Both the position numbers and the translations under genes were made by a program. A stretch of DNA of 64,000 bases, taken from contig NW_020312590.1 in NCBI RefSeq assembly GCF_002999335.1, positions 310,001 to 374,000 of the forward strand, given 5' to 3'. Positions within the stretch are counted from its first letter, which is position 1. Each line of letters starts with the position of its first letter. The stretch is from Cyclospora cayetanensis. Lineage: Eukaryota; Apicomplexa; Conoidasida; Eucoccidiorida; Eimeriidae. Below are positions 34,701-46,189 of the stretch, piece after piece. Under the pieces are notes generated by a model. The model was not told the origin of the DNA. It ran no database searches and saw only the letters and a list, made by a program, of their open reading frames with translations.

Positions 34701-37700
34701 GAGGCAACGCAAAAAGCAGTCACAGAAAATGATATTGGGGGCGTCGTTCAGGATGAGGCCGCAGGATTCAACTCCATCGAAAACTACCCCGAGCTCAGTA
34801 TCAACATGGAAATCAAAAAGGTCAAGGTAAGAAATCGTTCGATGCTTTCGATCATAAGTAGCAGCCAGTCTCGGGTGACACAACTCCAAGCAGGTAGAAG
34901 CACCCGGTCCCTTTCATTTTCCCACAGCCTCAAAGTTCAAGTTGCGTTTTTGATGTACACGATCCCGCAGGGTCAGGGGAAGCTAGAGCGTCTGCTACTC
35001 CAACGTGATGTTATACTATCATTTCAGACCGAGGGTCTTACTGAACCCTTGCTGCCCCTCCCATCGCCATTAGACAAGGAGGCCCTCTTGATATTTAAGA
35101 AGCTGCAGTGTCTAATGGGGGACAGGTTCTCAATCGGGCATAGTTACGGGGATGAAATTATAAGAACGGTCTTGGCCTGTGAAGAGCTCAAAGATGAGGT
35201 CTACGTTCAAGTTTTAAAACAGCTTAGGGGGAATACCAACAGCAAGAGCGTTCTAAAAGGATACAGCTTTCTTGCTACACTCTGCCGGGACTGCCCGCCC
35301 TCACTATCTCTTGAGCGCTATGTCCGACAAGCGCTGGAGGCGCATCTCGGTAGGCCTAGGTCTCCAGGATTGCTTTTTCCCTTGGACGAAGATAGTAGGT
35401 ACACGCATCCAATACCAGCGGCCCCAGAGCATACACCCGCATACCAAAAGCAAGATTCAGAACTTCAAAAGTTTTGCGCTGACGGGCTGAGGGCATTAGA
35501 GGCGAATTCGAGCAGCGCCCGACTGCAGCAACCACCTCAGAAAAAGTACAGGAAATCCGTGTTCGAATTTCAGGTGAGGGCATTTGTTTGGTTCGCTAGC
35601 CCTCGTTTCCTGCCTGTTTCTCTTTTCCCGTCTTCCTTTCTGCATTCGTTGTGCGTCCATTTAATCTCTGAAGGGCTGTATCCCGAGCGCTTGCTTGTCC
35701 ATCGTGCATTGGTTCCCATCAGCATTCGCAGCTTTGCATCCCATTAAAAATCACTTCTCGTTACCTCAAATTGCAGTTTTACACCCCTGAGGAATCTTCC
35801 CTATGTATGTAGTAACGACTTTGGTCTTCCAATTAACCTTTCAAGCAAGGGAATCGCCTTTGTCAGCTTCTCCATACTTACTTCCGTTCTCTCACGACGT
35901 TTCGCGGGTTGCTCCTCCCTGTGCCTTTTTAGGTGCTTCTGTCCGATGGATCAAGACGTCGCGTGCCGCTAGGCCTTCAGGCGAGCGCTGCAGCTCTGTG
36001 TTCGGCCACTGCCGCCATGTTGAACATCCATAATGCTGACGAATGGGTATGTCGTGTTTGGAATTATTGGTGAGGTTGTTGCTGTATTTTCGTGTATGTT
36101 GGTCTTGACCGAATACGATACGGGGGGCTGTAAACTGATGCATTTGTGGTGACGCGAAGTACAATGTTAATGGAGATTTGCATGTGGATCTAAATCCATA
36201 GGCGATCGAAGAGCTGGTGCCGTCATATCTTTTAAGGCCCCTCAAGAATGGAGGGAAAATTGGACCCTATTATAGACTTTTGCACCAAGAAGAACTTGTA
36301 CTTCCTCTTATTGAAAGTGTAAACAGAGAGGTATGCGTTTCCTTAAGCACTTCTGAGTGCACTGCAGATTGCTGGGCTGTATATGTAACCGATTGGTGTC
36401 GCACCATATGTCGGCGTTGGCTGTATGACCTTCAGATCTCCTTGGTATTCCGCCGTCCATATCTCCGTTTGAGAGAGAACATCGCACCGCATCCCCTCCA
36501 TAGCCGGTTGACCTGTTGTCAGGCCGTTGCTGATTTCCTCAACTACCCACTGGAAGAGCCTCCAGAAATTATCGCGGAGATTGCGTAAGTTCTATAGTTT
36601 TACTGGCCCACGATAAGGTTTTTGCTTCCACCGGTTGTATCCACGGTATATGCAAGTTAGCGTGCTAAAGAAGCGTTAACAAGATAATTTTCTGGGAAAT
36701 GACGCTGCTGGTTGCCCTGCTGTGGGACAAAAATCCATTGACTAACTACAGGATCGATTTAGCGTGCACGTTTGAGCATAGCACATCCTAGCACGTCCTG
36801 AACAAAACAAGCAAAACCCCCACAAAAATTTCAGGACCTTTGCTTCCAAATGGGCTGGCGTCTCTGTAGGGCCAAGATTGGTTGGTGCCGTGCCTCCTCT
36901 CAGTTGCCAACAGGCCCACCAACAACATCACCAACCGCAGCGGCGACAGGAAGTAAATGGGTAAAATCTATCAAAGAAAACATACCCATCAGGCTGCAGC
37001 AACTGCTACCTCCACACCGCTGGGTTGCGCTGTACGAACAGCACGCGGCGGAGCTCGACCCAGACGAAAGCGAATTTCTAAGGATGAGCTCTCTCCTTTC
37101 TTCTCTCAAAAAGTTAAAGGCAGGAAAACACTACCTGCAACCCGGCACAGGAAGCACAACGGGGGCAAGCAGCAGGGAGGGAAGCATAAAGCAGAAGAAT
37201 ATGAAGCAGCTACCGTGTACACAGCAGTGTCCAGCACAGGAAATATCTGATGACTTTGATAGTGTTCCCTTTCTAACACATCTACAACAGAGCGAGAAGA
37301 GGCTAGATGGAAGCAAAGAGCGCTTCAAAACAGCAGCTTGCCGTGCGTGTGTCATTTTCAGGTATTTGGAGGCCCATTCTTTCTCTGCGATCCTTTAAAG
37401 CTGTCTCTGCAGCACTTGTTGTCCGTCCCCCGAGTTTTTAGTGAAATATCTGCGGTAGCTTTTGGATGCACAGAGGAAGATGGGCCATCAGCTGCTGACA
37501 ATACCGAAGCAAGGCAAGAAGGCCTCGAGGCCTTGATAGATAACAGCCTGCACTGGGCATTCGTTGGGCAGCAACAAACATCCAAAGGGACTGCTACGTT
37601 AATTCCCAGACTCCTTTGCCCCTGCTCTAACAGAGCAAAAGCCAGACATAGACGGAGAACTAGAAGGGATAAGAAGAGGAATGGGTTGTATGGTGGGAAG

Positions 37701-38861
37701 ACGAAAACAACCCCAATCGAGGGAATCTGTTGGCTCGGATTTGGGGAGGGGCAGATTGTGCTAGAAGCAGAAAGCGCATTTATTGAAGACGACGGCGATA
37801 CTGGGCGAGTTACTCAGATGGATGGTCTCGCAAGAAGCATAAGGGGGAAAACCCTCTTTACAATGCCTGAAGAGGTAATAAGCAAGTGATATGGCGAATC
37901 TGCTGCTTTTAATTTGCCTGTAGAAACGAAATGGGGAGGCAGACCGAGGACATATGAGATATGTACATATGGAGTGCTCGGAATAATGAGTCAGAAAACA
38001 TGCAAAAAATAAGATCTACTGCTTTGAGTGACATCTTTTTCCTACTTTCATCGGAAGATAACACCTGTTTCAATTTACGCGTGAATCGTAATGCCATGCG
38101 TCTCCAGCGTTGTTCAAATACGCATTATTCAATTTGAAGATTGGCCCGACGCATTTTTATGTGCATAAACTAGAAATAGTTTAAATGTCGCGATAATGTA
38201 CGTTCATGGTTGGGCAGACGTACAGTCACGTGGAATGTTTAATTCCAATCGGCTCTCGGGGCTAACTGGGAAATTCACACCTAGTCCGTCTCTATCTGTG
38301 TGTGCGCGCTCGCTCGATTGTGTGTTTGGTTTCCTTTCCAGTTGACTGGCGCTTTTGCGTTGGATTCCGTCTCTTCTTCATTTGCTGATGTGCTAATTCT
38401 GATGCTAAGGACTGCAGCTCAGGGCCCCCGGCTCTGTGCATTCACCACTCAGGTGCGTCCGCCGTGGCCCTGACAAGATATACAATGATTTATGCCTATG
38501 TTTCCTCCCCTTGCAGGAGAATGCATGCATTTTGGTGAGTAGTTTCCTCGCAGCGCGAGCCAGATAAAGTGGATTGGCAGGTGCTTCGTTTTGCATGGGT
38601 CTCGTGCTATCGTGGGACCACGCCTCTGAAGGGCAGTTCATCTGAGGAAGTACACTTTGGAGCGGTTTTTGCGTGGCCGTTAATCTCAAGCCTGCCTCGC
38701 TTTTTGCAAATACATTTGAGATGCACTGTCTCTTTTTGTTTCTCTCTCAGGATGATGCACGCAACGTGCTACAGTACCTACGCACGCTATATCCTCGAAT
38801 TGCTGCTCCTGCAGAACAGCTACTCCCTCCCACTTCCGCCCTCGCCCCTCCTACTCATTGA
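25724..38861 (+). CDS. Unconventional myosin with motor, IQ, MyTH4 and FERM-like tail
   Basis: Actin-based motor of roughly 1,900 residues over about 33 exons. Exons: 25724..~25940, 26124..26411, 26589..26819, 27096..27290, 27543..27679, 27937..28023, 28359..28541, 29000..29231, 29464..29575, 29835..30052, 30237..30383, 30750..30895, 31069..31175, 31423..31632, 31883..32005, 32314..32419, 32612..32734, 32983..33183, 33436..33502, 33743..33853, 34024..34159, 34478..34826, 34971..35349, 35455..35573, 35933..36046, 36202..36330, 36436..36584, 36835..36865, 36904..~37270, 37362..37874, 38342..38452, 38517..38534, 38751..38861. Motor motifs: P-loop GESGAGKTE (~166-173), switch [11 protein letters not shown], switch [11 protein letters not shown], then HYVRCIKPN. 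One IQ motif ([15 protein letters not shown], ~780) is followed by ~330 helical residues. MyTH4 is shown by [15 protein letters not shown] and [19 protein letters not shown] (~1180-1400). A FERM-like F1 ([16 protein letters not shown]), F2 and F3 follow. Exon 1's donor and the 37270-37362 junction are uncertain. A MyTH4-type tail has been described for coccidian MyoG; that equivalence is tentative. Confidence 0.9.
26412..26588 (+). other. GC-AG intron interrupting the myosin P-loop
   Basis: The invariant GESGAGKTE motif is split after the first base of the second Gly. The only splice that restores it starts with GC (TCAG|GCACGT) and ends in TTTTTGCAG. The nearest GT, a few bases downstream, gives the wrong phase. 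Confidence 0.8.
38517..38534 (+). other. 18-nt microexon in the myosin FERM-like tail
   Basis: Six codons (E-N-A-C-I-L) lie between a strong acceptor (TCCCCTTGCAG) and a strong donor (GTGAGT). Both flanking introns are phase 0, so inclusion or skipping preserves frame. Confidence 0.65.
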
Positions 38862-39312
38862 AAAAGCACAGTTCGCAAATCGCCTTGAAGATATACCCGT
38901 CTTTCGTTTTATCTCGTCTTCCTTTTGCACAAATCGTTTCATGGTCCGCACACAGCAAGAAGGAATACCCACAGTTAAATTGCTTAGCGTGGTCAGACAG
39001 ATACCGTCTGTACGCTTCATGGCAACGCCCTTCGTAAAGCCGGTGGCGGGCGTAGGAGGCCACATGAAATCCCATAAAAGAGCACAGTAAATGAAGGGAG
39101 GCACAGCTCCCTTTATTGCCCCCAATCGGGAGACCCAACAAAAGAGGAGGGGCTTCACGCTAAGGCGTGGGCCCGTCGCGTAGCGTCAACACCCGCTGCA
39201 CTGCAGCAACAACAGCGTTCATTGCTTGTGTTGAGAGTTCCATAAGGGATATAAGTTGGCTAGTATCTCTGTGATACTGGTTTTTCGTACTCTTCTGATT
39301 GCCTCACTATCC
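38862..39312. other. Convergent intergenic region, myosin / TRM10
   Basis: About 450 nt between two facing stop codons. An open minus frame at 39219-39425 overlaps the last TRM10 exon in another phase. Both 3' UTRs should be here. Confidence 0.4.
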
Positions 39313-42300
39313 CTATGCCAGAAGCGGATTGAACCCCTCATGTACCGCTGGCCCAGAGTCCTCTGAAAAGGAAGGAAACGTGGATGAAGACAAGGACGGG
39401 CACGAGGGGGAGCTTTCAGTTGCAATCGATTCTAGAGCTGCAACGACAATCGAGAGACACAGCAGTAATTAGGCAGCTGCAGTTTTGTTACCCCCACAGA
39501 TCACCCGCTACGAGAACACTTCCTCAGCATTTACAATCTCGATCAGGTTTTGATGCAGCTTTCTTCCCTCAAACCAACAGGAACACGAAGAGCAGAACAC
39601 CCCATCTCTTCAAAATCACACCTACCCTCCAGTCCATATCCTTCTTCGAAAGGCTCTGGCTCTGATTCGTCGATACCGTCTGCCTTCGCAATGCGCCTGG
39701 CCCGGCCCCTACACCAGGCGGCCTCCCGCTGCTTGCGTGCGAGCTGAGCCGCAGCGAAGCTCGCATCCAACCGACTCAATTCTGCAACGCGTTCTCTGCG
39801 CAGAGAACACATCATAAAAAAAACCGCCCTAATACCGCCACAGCAGCATTGGAAATTATACGCATCGAGTGTGTGGTCTGCAGTGCCAAGAATCGCCCCT
39901 GGATCAAGAGAACTCCTGCCCTCTCCGCAAGGGTCCACATGCATCATGCTAATATATATGTTCTATTGTGTGCGTGCCTCTTTTTGGCAATTCTTTGTTG
40001 CTTCCGGCCCCCCGAACTTTGCATGCGAACAGGCAGGACCGCAGTGAGCGCTTCTGTCCAGTCTTTATTCCTTGAGAAAACGACCAGGGCCTCTAGAACT
40101 GAATTGATGTTCAACACCACGCGCGATTTCCCTGGCAAGAAGGTCTGACGCGCAAACGCCGACACACACACACATACACACACACACCATCAAACACCCA
40201 TCGCGGATCTCACAGTTGCAACAATGCCTAAGCGGAGCACCCGAAGGCCCCCTAGCCACCGGAAAGGGGTCGATTCAGAAGAGCCCAACGTTCTGGATTG
40301 CAGTCTGCACACACCTTGAAAGGGAGCCGTCTGCAAGTTAGGCCATGCTCCACTGCCTGGGATAAACTCAGACCCTACAGCAACCAACAGGCAGTAACAC
40401 TACGCATTCTCCAGCAGAGCAGCACTTCATGCGCCCGCAGTCACTACCGCTAGCTCTAACGACGGATGGGGAGCGGTCAAGCGAGCTGCGGGAAAAGCGA
40501 AACGAACTTTGGTGACAGTTCGATCAACAAGCCCGCCAATAACAAAGGTCTTGGACGAATCCACATCCAGCAGCTCCTACACAGCCAAACCACCAGCCCT
40601 GGCCTTTTGCATGCGTAACACATATGCCTGCACCTTTGGTGCGGCAAACGACAGATCCGCAACTGCCGCTATTTAGGGGGGGCGGGGGCCTAGCATGCAC
40701 CCTCTACGGACGGCAGCACACACCTCCTCAGCATCCGGCGACAGTACAACGATTTCTTTTGGATTAAAGCACTGCCAGTAAGGCTCCTCGTGCCGATGTA
40801 CCTTCACACACCACCCAACACACGTATACACATACATCCATTCACACACACCCCAAGCCCTCATTGCGTATTCATCTACCTCTCGCCAAGGCTGTTCTGT
40901 TCGCGCCCTGTCGGCCTTTGGGCGAAGCTACGCAATACAGCTCTACGGAAAAACCTCATCGCGGCAACAACAGCAGCACCAGCTGGAGCAGCCACTGCGC
41001 AGATTTACGAACCAGCCAAGAAGCTCCAGAGAAGAGCTGCTCGCACGCAACTCGGCACCGGCTGCCCTCGGCGAAGGACGCCAGGTGTATCTGCACCTGC
41101 AGCAGAAAAGCAGCAACAAACTCGAGCTCAGCACGCCTACACGCGAGGTGCTGCTGCATGGACTTGTGCAAGGAAGAAGAAAGGCGCCTGAAATTCCAGC
41201 CCGACCTTAACATCCGTCGACTTCTTCACAAAGTGGTAGCTCAAGAATAACTGCTTCGCGAGACTTCGTATTTCCTGCAGCAAAAGTATCTCGAATACTC
41301 GCGAAGCAACTCGGCAACGGACTTCTCACCGTACAAATTTGCTGAAGGGCCCCCATTCCTGTATGAGCAGCAGCAACACCTATCGCAGCATGCATGCAGA
41401 AGCAGCCACTACGCACCTTGTCTTGCATGTTTTCATCGAAAGAGCAGTTGAAACACACGCGAATGCCTTCGCGCATGCATTCCTCCAGATGTGCCTAAAC
41501 AAACACAGACAACAAAAAACCATACCACCGAACTTCAAGAGCAGCAGCACGGCCGCAATCATAAAACTGCACACGCGCACTCACTCCATTCCTCTTGACA
41601 CGGCACAAAATATACAAAGCCAAGTTTCACGATCTGCGAACTACGGGTCTAAGACTCACCAAATGTGCCTTTCTCTGCTCCTGCAACTGGTCTTTGTGGG
41701 CTTTCATAGCGGCCGTCTTCTCTTCTGCGGAGAAACAACACCCATCAACTGCTGCACAGTTTCTCGAGCCCCAGCGCTGCTCTCTGTGTCTTGCAGCTGC
41801 CCTGCCCAAGGTGCTTCCGAGCTGGCGCAAGCGGGGGGAGGGCTGCAAGGCAGCTTAAGAGACCGCTAGCCTGTTTACACCGACTCCACAGGAGGAAAAT
41901 CTTCAAGCGCGTCCTGTGAGGCGAGCTTATGACTACCTCAAGGAGGATTTACACGAGTCAGGCACTTACCAGAAGTGTGCAAACCTTCAAAGAGTTCTGC
42001 TTTCTTCTTCCGTCTTCTTTCCCGCCTCTCTTCTGGTCGTTTTTGCCTCTTCTTCTGACGGTAGCTTTCCCTGGACAGGAGCTTCTTCTGCGAGCGTGGA
42101 AGACGGTCTTGACTCGGCTGCTGCTGTGGCCTCTCTTCGTCTTCCTCTGGGTGCTCCTCGTGTGCTTGCTGTGCCTGGCAGCTGCTGGGAAGGGCCTCTT
42201 CTTTGCCGAGGACGGCGGAGCCAGCCGCTCCCGCTGAAGCTACAAATTCTTCCTGGGGTCTATGCACGCCCCATTCCACGCCTCCAGCGCTGCTGCTGCC

Positions 42301-43658
42301 GCAGCCGTGTCTTGCTGCTGCTGCTGCAGATGCAGCTGCTGCTGCAGCCGAATCTGCTGCTGCAGCTGCTCCTGCATCTGCTGCTGGGCAGGCGACGCAG
42401 CATACCACAGTTGCTGCTGCTGCTGTTGCTGCTGCTGCAGCAGGGGGTGATAGCAGGGCGTCTGCATCATCGGATCGATGTAGGCTCCGCTCGCTGCAGT
42501 CGGCCATATGTTGTTGCCGTGTAGCAGCAGGAGCTGTTGCTGCTGCTGCTGCTGCGCAGCCGCCACCTCCCACATGGAGCTCTGCAGCTGCATCGCTGCG
42601 GCAGCCTGCTGCGGCATGTGGGCCCCCGTGGCTGCCACTGCGGCTGCCACTGCAGCAGCCGCTGTGTTCTCCTGCTGCTGCAGCAGCAGCTGCTGCTGCT
42701 GCGGCTGCTGCGGGGTGGGGGGCCAAGACATGAGCGGCTGCTTCGCTGACGCAGGCGCAGGCGTGGGGGCCGTTTTGGGGGCTGCCGGCTGTTCCGGGGG
42801 GGGCGGCGGAGGCGGGGGGGGGGCCCCCATGCGGGGCCCCCCAGGAGTGGGGAGGAGAGGGGGCAGCGACCCCGGGGGCGCCGGGGCAGAGGGGGCCCCC
42901 GCCCGTGGCATCACGGGGGGCGGCGGGGGGGCGCTCGGAGGCGCTGGCGGGGGGGGCCTCGGGGGCCCCATGAAGTGTTTGGGGGCGGGGCCCATGAGGG
43001 AGGGCTTCTTGGAGGCTACCTGCGCTGCTATGGAGGGAGGGAGGGGCCTCCCTCGGCTGCGGGGACTGGGGGGCGCCTGGGGGGGGCCCCCCGTCTCCGC
43101 ACTGCCGCTCAGAGCTGTGGGGTGAACCGGCAGAGCCCTCGGACGCTCCAGGAGAGGCGGCAGGGAGGTGTCGCCCTTGCTCTTGCCTGGGTGTTGCGGA
43201 GCTTGCGGCTGCTGCTGCTGCTGCTGCTGCTGCTGCGCTAATGCGTAAGGATGCAGCAGCGGCCCCGACGGGAGCGGCAAGAGCGGCGGAAGATCCGAGG
43301 GGCTGTGTGGAGTCGTCCGCGTGGCTCCCTTGCCTTCCTGTGGTTTCTGGTACTCTGCCTGAGCCGATGCACTCTGACAAGTGGCCATCTTCTTCAGCGG
43401 AGGGGCCCCCTCCTCTGGGGAGGGGCCCAGGGAGGCCCCCGATTTGTGCGTCGCTTTCGGGGGGGGGCGGGGGGCCCCCGAGGTGGCAGCTGAGGAGGCC
43501 CCCAGCTGCGCCTCCCGCCCTCCTTCCTGGCAGGCCTGTTGCCATTCGGCCCTCTCCTCGTCGGCTGCGTCTTCGCAGGAGGGGCCCCCAACAGGAAAGA
43601 GAGGATCTAGAGGGGGGTTATCGCTTAGTAACTCGGAGGTGAGGGAGAGAGGCAGCAT
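39313..43658 (-). CDS. TRM10: tRNA (guanine-9-N1)-methyltransferase, TRM10 family, with long Gln/Pro/Ala N-terminus
   Basis: TRM10 enzymes are SPOUT methyltransferases that make m1G9 (or m1A9) in tRNA. Minus-strand exons: 43658..42244, 42184..41970, 41724..41660, 41494..41417, 41274..41206, 41096..~40980, 40801..40724, 40576..40508, 40374..40315, 40144..40018, 39781..39626, 39362..39313, about 832 residues. Residues 1-470 are low complexity: Pro-rich blocks, then poly-Gln and poly-Ala. A basic segment follows (RQKKRQKRPEERRERRRKKK), as in TRM10 N-termini. The catalytic domain then appears in order: FNCSFDENMQDKEIRSLAKQL, VQIHLASF, EIVVLSPDAEEELLDVD, FVIGGLVDRTV (with the conserved Asp), GLSLSQAVEHGLTCRRLPF and VVLNINSVLEALV. 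The tail is basic then acidic. Splice phases agree, but the ends of exons 5 and 6, and the weak donors GTTCGT and GTTCGG (exons 8 and 10), are less certain. Intron 1 is 59 nt. It faces the L1-domain gene across a shared 0.8-kb upstream region. Confidence 0.87.
40160..40190. repeat. (CA)n microsatellite
   Basis: An imperfect CA-dinucleotide run of about 30 nt lies in a TRM10 intron, just upstream (in gene orientation) of the exon starting at 40144. Confidence 0.85.
42290..43240 (-). repeat. CAG/GCN and proline-codon low-complexity tracts in TRM10 exon 1
   Basis: Tracts coding for poly-Gln (for example around 43205-43237, 42655-42715, 42535-42556 and 42300-42440) are interleaved with poly-Ala (around 42620-42670) and Pro-rich tracts (42800-42960). 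Because of the repeats, long ORFs stay open in other frames and on the other strand. Confidence 0.85.
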
Positions 43659-44459
43659 TGGATCTTCTTGAGGCTCTCAAGACATTCCCTGGCCTTGTCT
43701 TTCCGACCCTTGAATAATCCCCGGATGTTGAAAAAACACCACGCAGAGGGAGTCAGCAACAGCGGGGTGTGAAAAGCCGTAACAACAGGCACAGTCGACG
43801 AGACGCTACTCGGCTCACGGTTCAGGCTCTCCGTGAAGTTCTGCGCCCTTGCAACCCGAGTGCTGTCTGGTTATGGTATTGCGAGGCTTGCCCGCTGGAG
43901 GTTCCGAGCAGCTGCCGCAGTTTTATAGGTGTGGCGCAGGAAGCACAGGGATGCAAGCGCCTCAATCGGGGAGCGAGTCGCCCCCCTACAAGAAACGAAT
44001 GGTAGGATGGAGGAAATATAGGCAGTGCGAGCCTGGCGGCGCGAAACAAACGCGCCCAAGAGAATTCCCACCCGAAACTCGCGGCACAACTCCGGCGGAG
44101 TTCAGGGTATCAGCTTGTCACTAAAGTAACAGCACTGTCAGAATTAGGAGTCGAAGTTTTCTTTTTTAGCCGGCCAGGCGCGATGGGCTGCTATTACCCT
44201 CTGCTGCGCATTGGGGCTGGGAGCTCACCGACGGCCCCACCCCGCAGCGCATGCAGCGGAAAATGATGCTGTGGGCTGCAGTTGAAGATGTGGAAGGCAA
44301 AATCTGTGACATTTGTGGGCCAACCGCATGTAGAAGACCGCAGCAGACGACGCGTTGGGTGTCCGTACACCTGGGCCCCGGGCCGCTGCACAGTAGGGTT
44401 GGAGGAAGAGGATACAATTCAGGGTGAAGTCGGTTGCTTAGGTCAGGACGTGCGATAAA
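43659..44459. promoter_or_regulatory. Divergent upstream region, TRM10 / ribosomal-L1-domain gene
   Basis: These 801 nt separate two divergent ATGs and must contain both promoters and 5' UTRs. ORFs up to 91 codons are present without motifs. No recognisable promoter element could be assigned. Confidence 0.4.
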
Positions 44460-46189
44460 ATGGTCAGTTTAAAAAAGAAGCAGCACGTTCAACCCGTGGC
44501 GAAGTCTCCCAACAATGAGGCCGAAGGGCAGCACAAGCAGGGGAAGCGGTCCCTCCCTGGGAACCCAGCCGCAACACCAGCGAATTCTCGGCCGAAGAAG
44601 AAGCATAAATCGGGCGCCTCGACAGCAGCGGCTCGTGTTGCTACCGGCACCGTAAGCGAGCTGGCAACATCGGCCACTCCGCGTTCTCCCTCCTCAGCCG
44701 CTCTCCCCGCAGCACCGACTTGTGCTTCTTCGGGTGCAGCTGGTCGTATTCAAATAGGAGGCGGCTTCGTGGATTGCGCAGGCCTCGATAAGGCGCTTAG
44801 GGCGCTGTGTCGCCATGTACAAAAACGCCATAACCAAGATCAAAGCACCGATCTGCTAGCGGGTGGCTTTGGCCCCACCGTCTGCCTGATGTTTTCCCTC
44901 CAAAATATCCCCGAAAGGCAAAAGCTTATTCCACACCTCATGTAAGAATCTGGGGTCAAGGGCATGCGGTTCGCGCTCAAGGTTGGAAACCTTAAGTTTT
45001 AAGGCTTACGTGTGTGCTTGTGGTACTGCCTGTTCAGCGAGTTGCCGCACAGCCCGCTTGATCAGGGCTCAGAAGCCTGCCTGATCGTTCGCGATCCGCA
45101 GCGCAAGTGGAAGGATGTGGTGGCTTCATCAGCATCTTTGTCAAGCTCTATCACAAAAGTGATTTCTTGTAAAAAGCTCCCCAAGAAGTACCCGCAGTTC
45201 CAGGATAAGAGGGCCCTAGCTGCGGCTTTCGACTTGTTTCTGGTGGATACCTCCGTGAAGGAGAAGGCGTATAACGCACTGGGGAAGGCTTTTCACAGCG
45301 CCAACAGGTTAGGCTTGTTTTGGGCGGATAGGGGGCCTTTTAGCGCAGGCTGTCGCTTCTGTGGTTGGTTCTGTCTTGCGCGCGTCACCTAAGAGAGATA
45401 CGCCTCCTCTTGTGTCGTGAACTACAGAGTGCAGCAAGTATTGTGCGTGTTTATATGTTGGGACGCTTATTCCGTGCCTCTTTAGCCTCCCCGTCCGTGC
45501 CCCCAGTTCTAGAGCCAGCATGCCGCAGTACAGTGTAGTCTTATGAGCGCAACACGCGTTGTCACTGCTTCCGCTGTTTCCATGGCCAGTTGCCTCTTTG
45601 CCTCAAGGTGTTACAAGTCTCCAGCTGCAGCAGTCTTTGCCTTTTTGCTTGCATCTCTGTCTGCAGGTTACCCCTTCCGATTCGTGTGGGAGTTAGCACG
45701 CTAGAGAGAGAAGTGGAAAAGGCTCTGCGTTGTACCTCCTTGGTCCTAAGAAGGGGCCCCTCTGTGGCCGTGCGCATTGGTCGGGCCCTGGGCTCCCCTG
45801 AGCATTTGTATGCTAATGCTATTGCTACCATAAATGGAGTTTCGTCATTTTTCAAGGAAAATCACAAGTGGAAGAATACGATTACCACCATTCACGTTCA
45901 AGCCACCGACAGTCCCGCCCTTCCGGTGTACATTCATCCGAAGTACAAGGAGGCAGCAGAGTTCTACAGAACCAACAAGCCCCCAAGTTTGGACGCAACG
46001 GAAAAGGGAAAGGAGGGGAAGAACGACGAGACGAAGAAAAAGGGAACACCTGACGCAGGGAATGCCATCACCGATTGCCGGAAGATCAAACGGGGGAAAA
46101 ACGCTAAGCCGAATGAGCGAAAGGATAAGGAAAGCAAGAAACCAAAGAAACATGCACTTACGGAAAAAGCGGGAAAACAAAAAAATTGA
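44460..46189 (+). CDS. Ribosomal L1 domain protein, RSL1D1/Utp30/Cic1-type ribosome biogenesis factor
   Basis: Nucleolar proteins with a ribosomal-L1 fold assist pre-rRNA processing. Three exons, 44460..44941, 45038..45307 and 45667..46189, with consistent phases give 424 residues. Residues 1-90 are a Lys-rich tail (for example RPKKKHKSG) followed by Ala/Ser-rich sequence. The L1-like domain covers about 105-330: CLMFSLQNIPERQKLIPHL, then GSEACLIVRDPQRKW, LFLVDTSVKEKAYNALGKAF, LPLPIRVG, and VAVRIGRALGSPEHLYANAI, then a phenylalanine-rich helix and IHVQATDSPALPVYI. The C-terminus is a long Lys/Glu-rich basic tail, typical of nucleolar factors. The order of motifs matches RSL1D1/Utp30 rather than the cytosolic ribosomal protein uL1, which lacks such tails. 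Its start codon is 801 nt from that of TRM10. Confidence 0.88.

Noticed and set aside
36835..37000. Reading exon 36835 straight through to a GT donor at 36953 without the 38-nt intron
   Set aside because: That frame loses the downstream conserved-looking segment ([20 protein letters not shown]). The short intron keeps it in frame, though support is only phase and composition.
39219..39425. Alternative last exon of TRM10 ending at 39219 (R-T-L-G-Q-R-Y-M...)
   Set aside because: It does not match the phase left by the preceding exon (39626); the phase-consistent frame ends at 39313.
41938..43545. 535-codon minus-strand ORF in a second frame of TRM10 exon 1, and several 130-200 codon plus-strand ORFs over the same region
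   Set aside because: Repeat tracts (CAG/GCN, CCN) stay open in several frames. Only the frame starting at 43658 has a good ATG, splices in phase into the conserved TRM10 exons and gives the basic segment in the right order.
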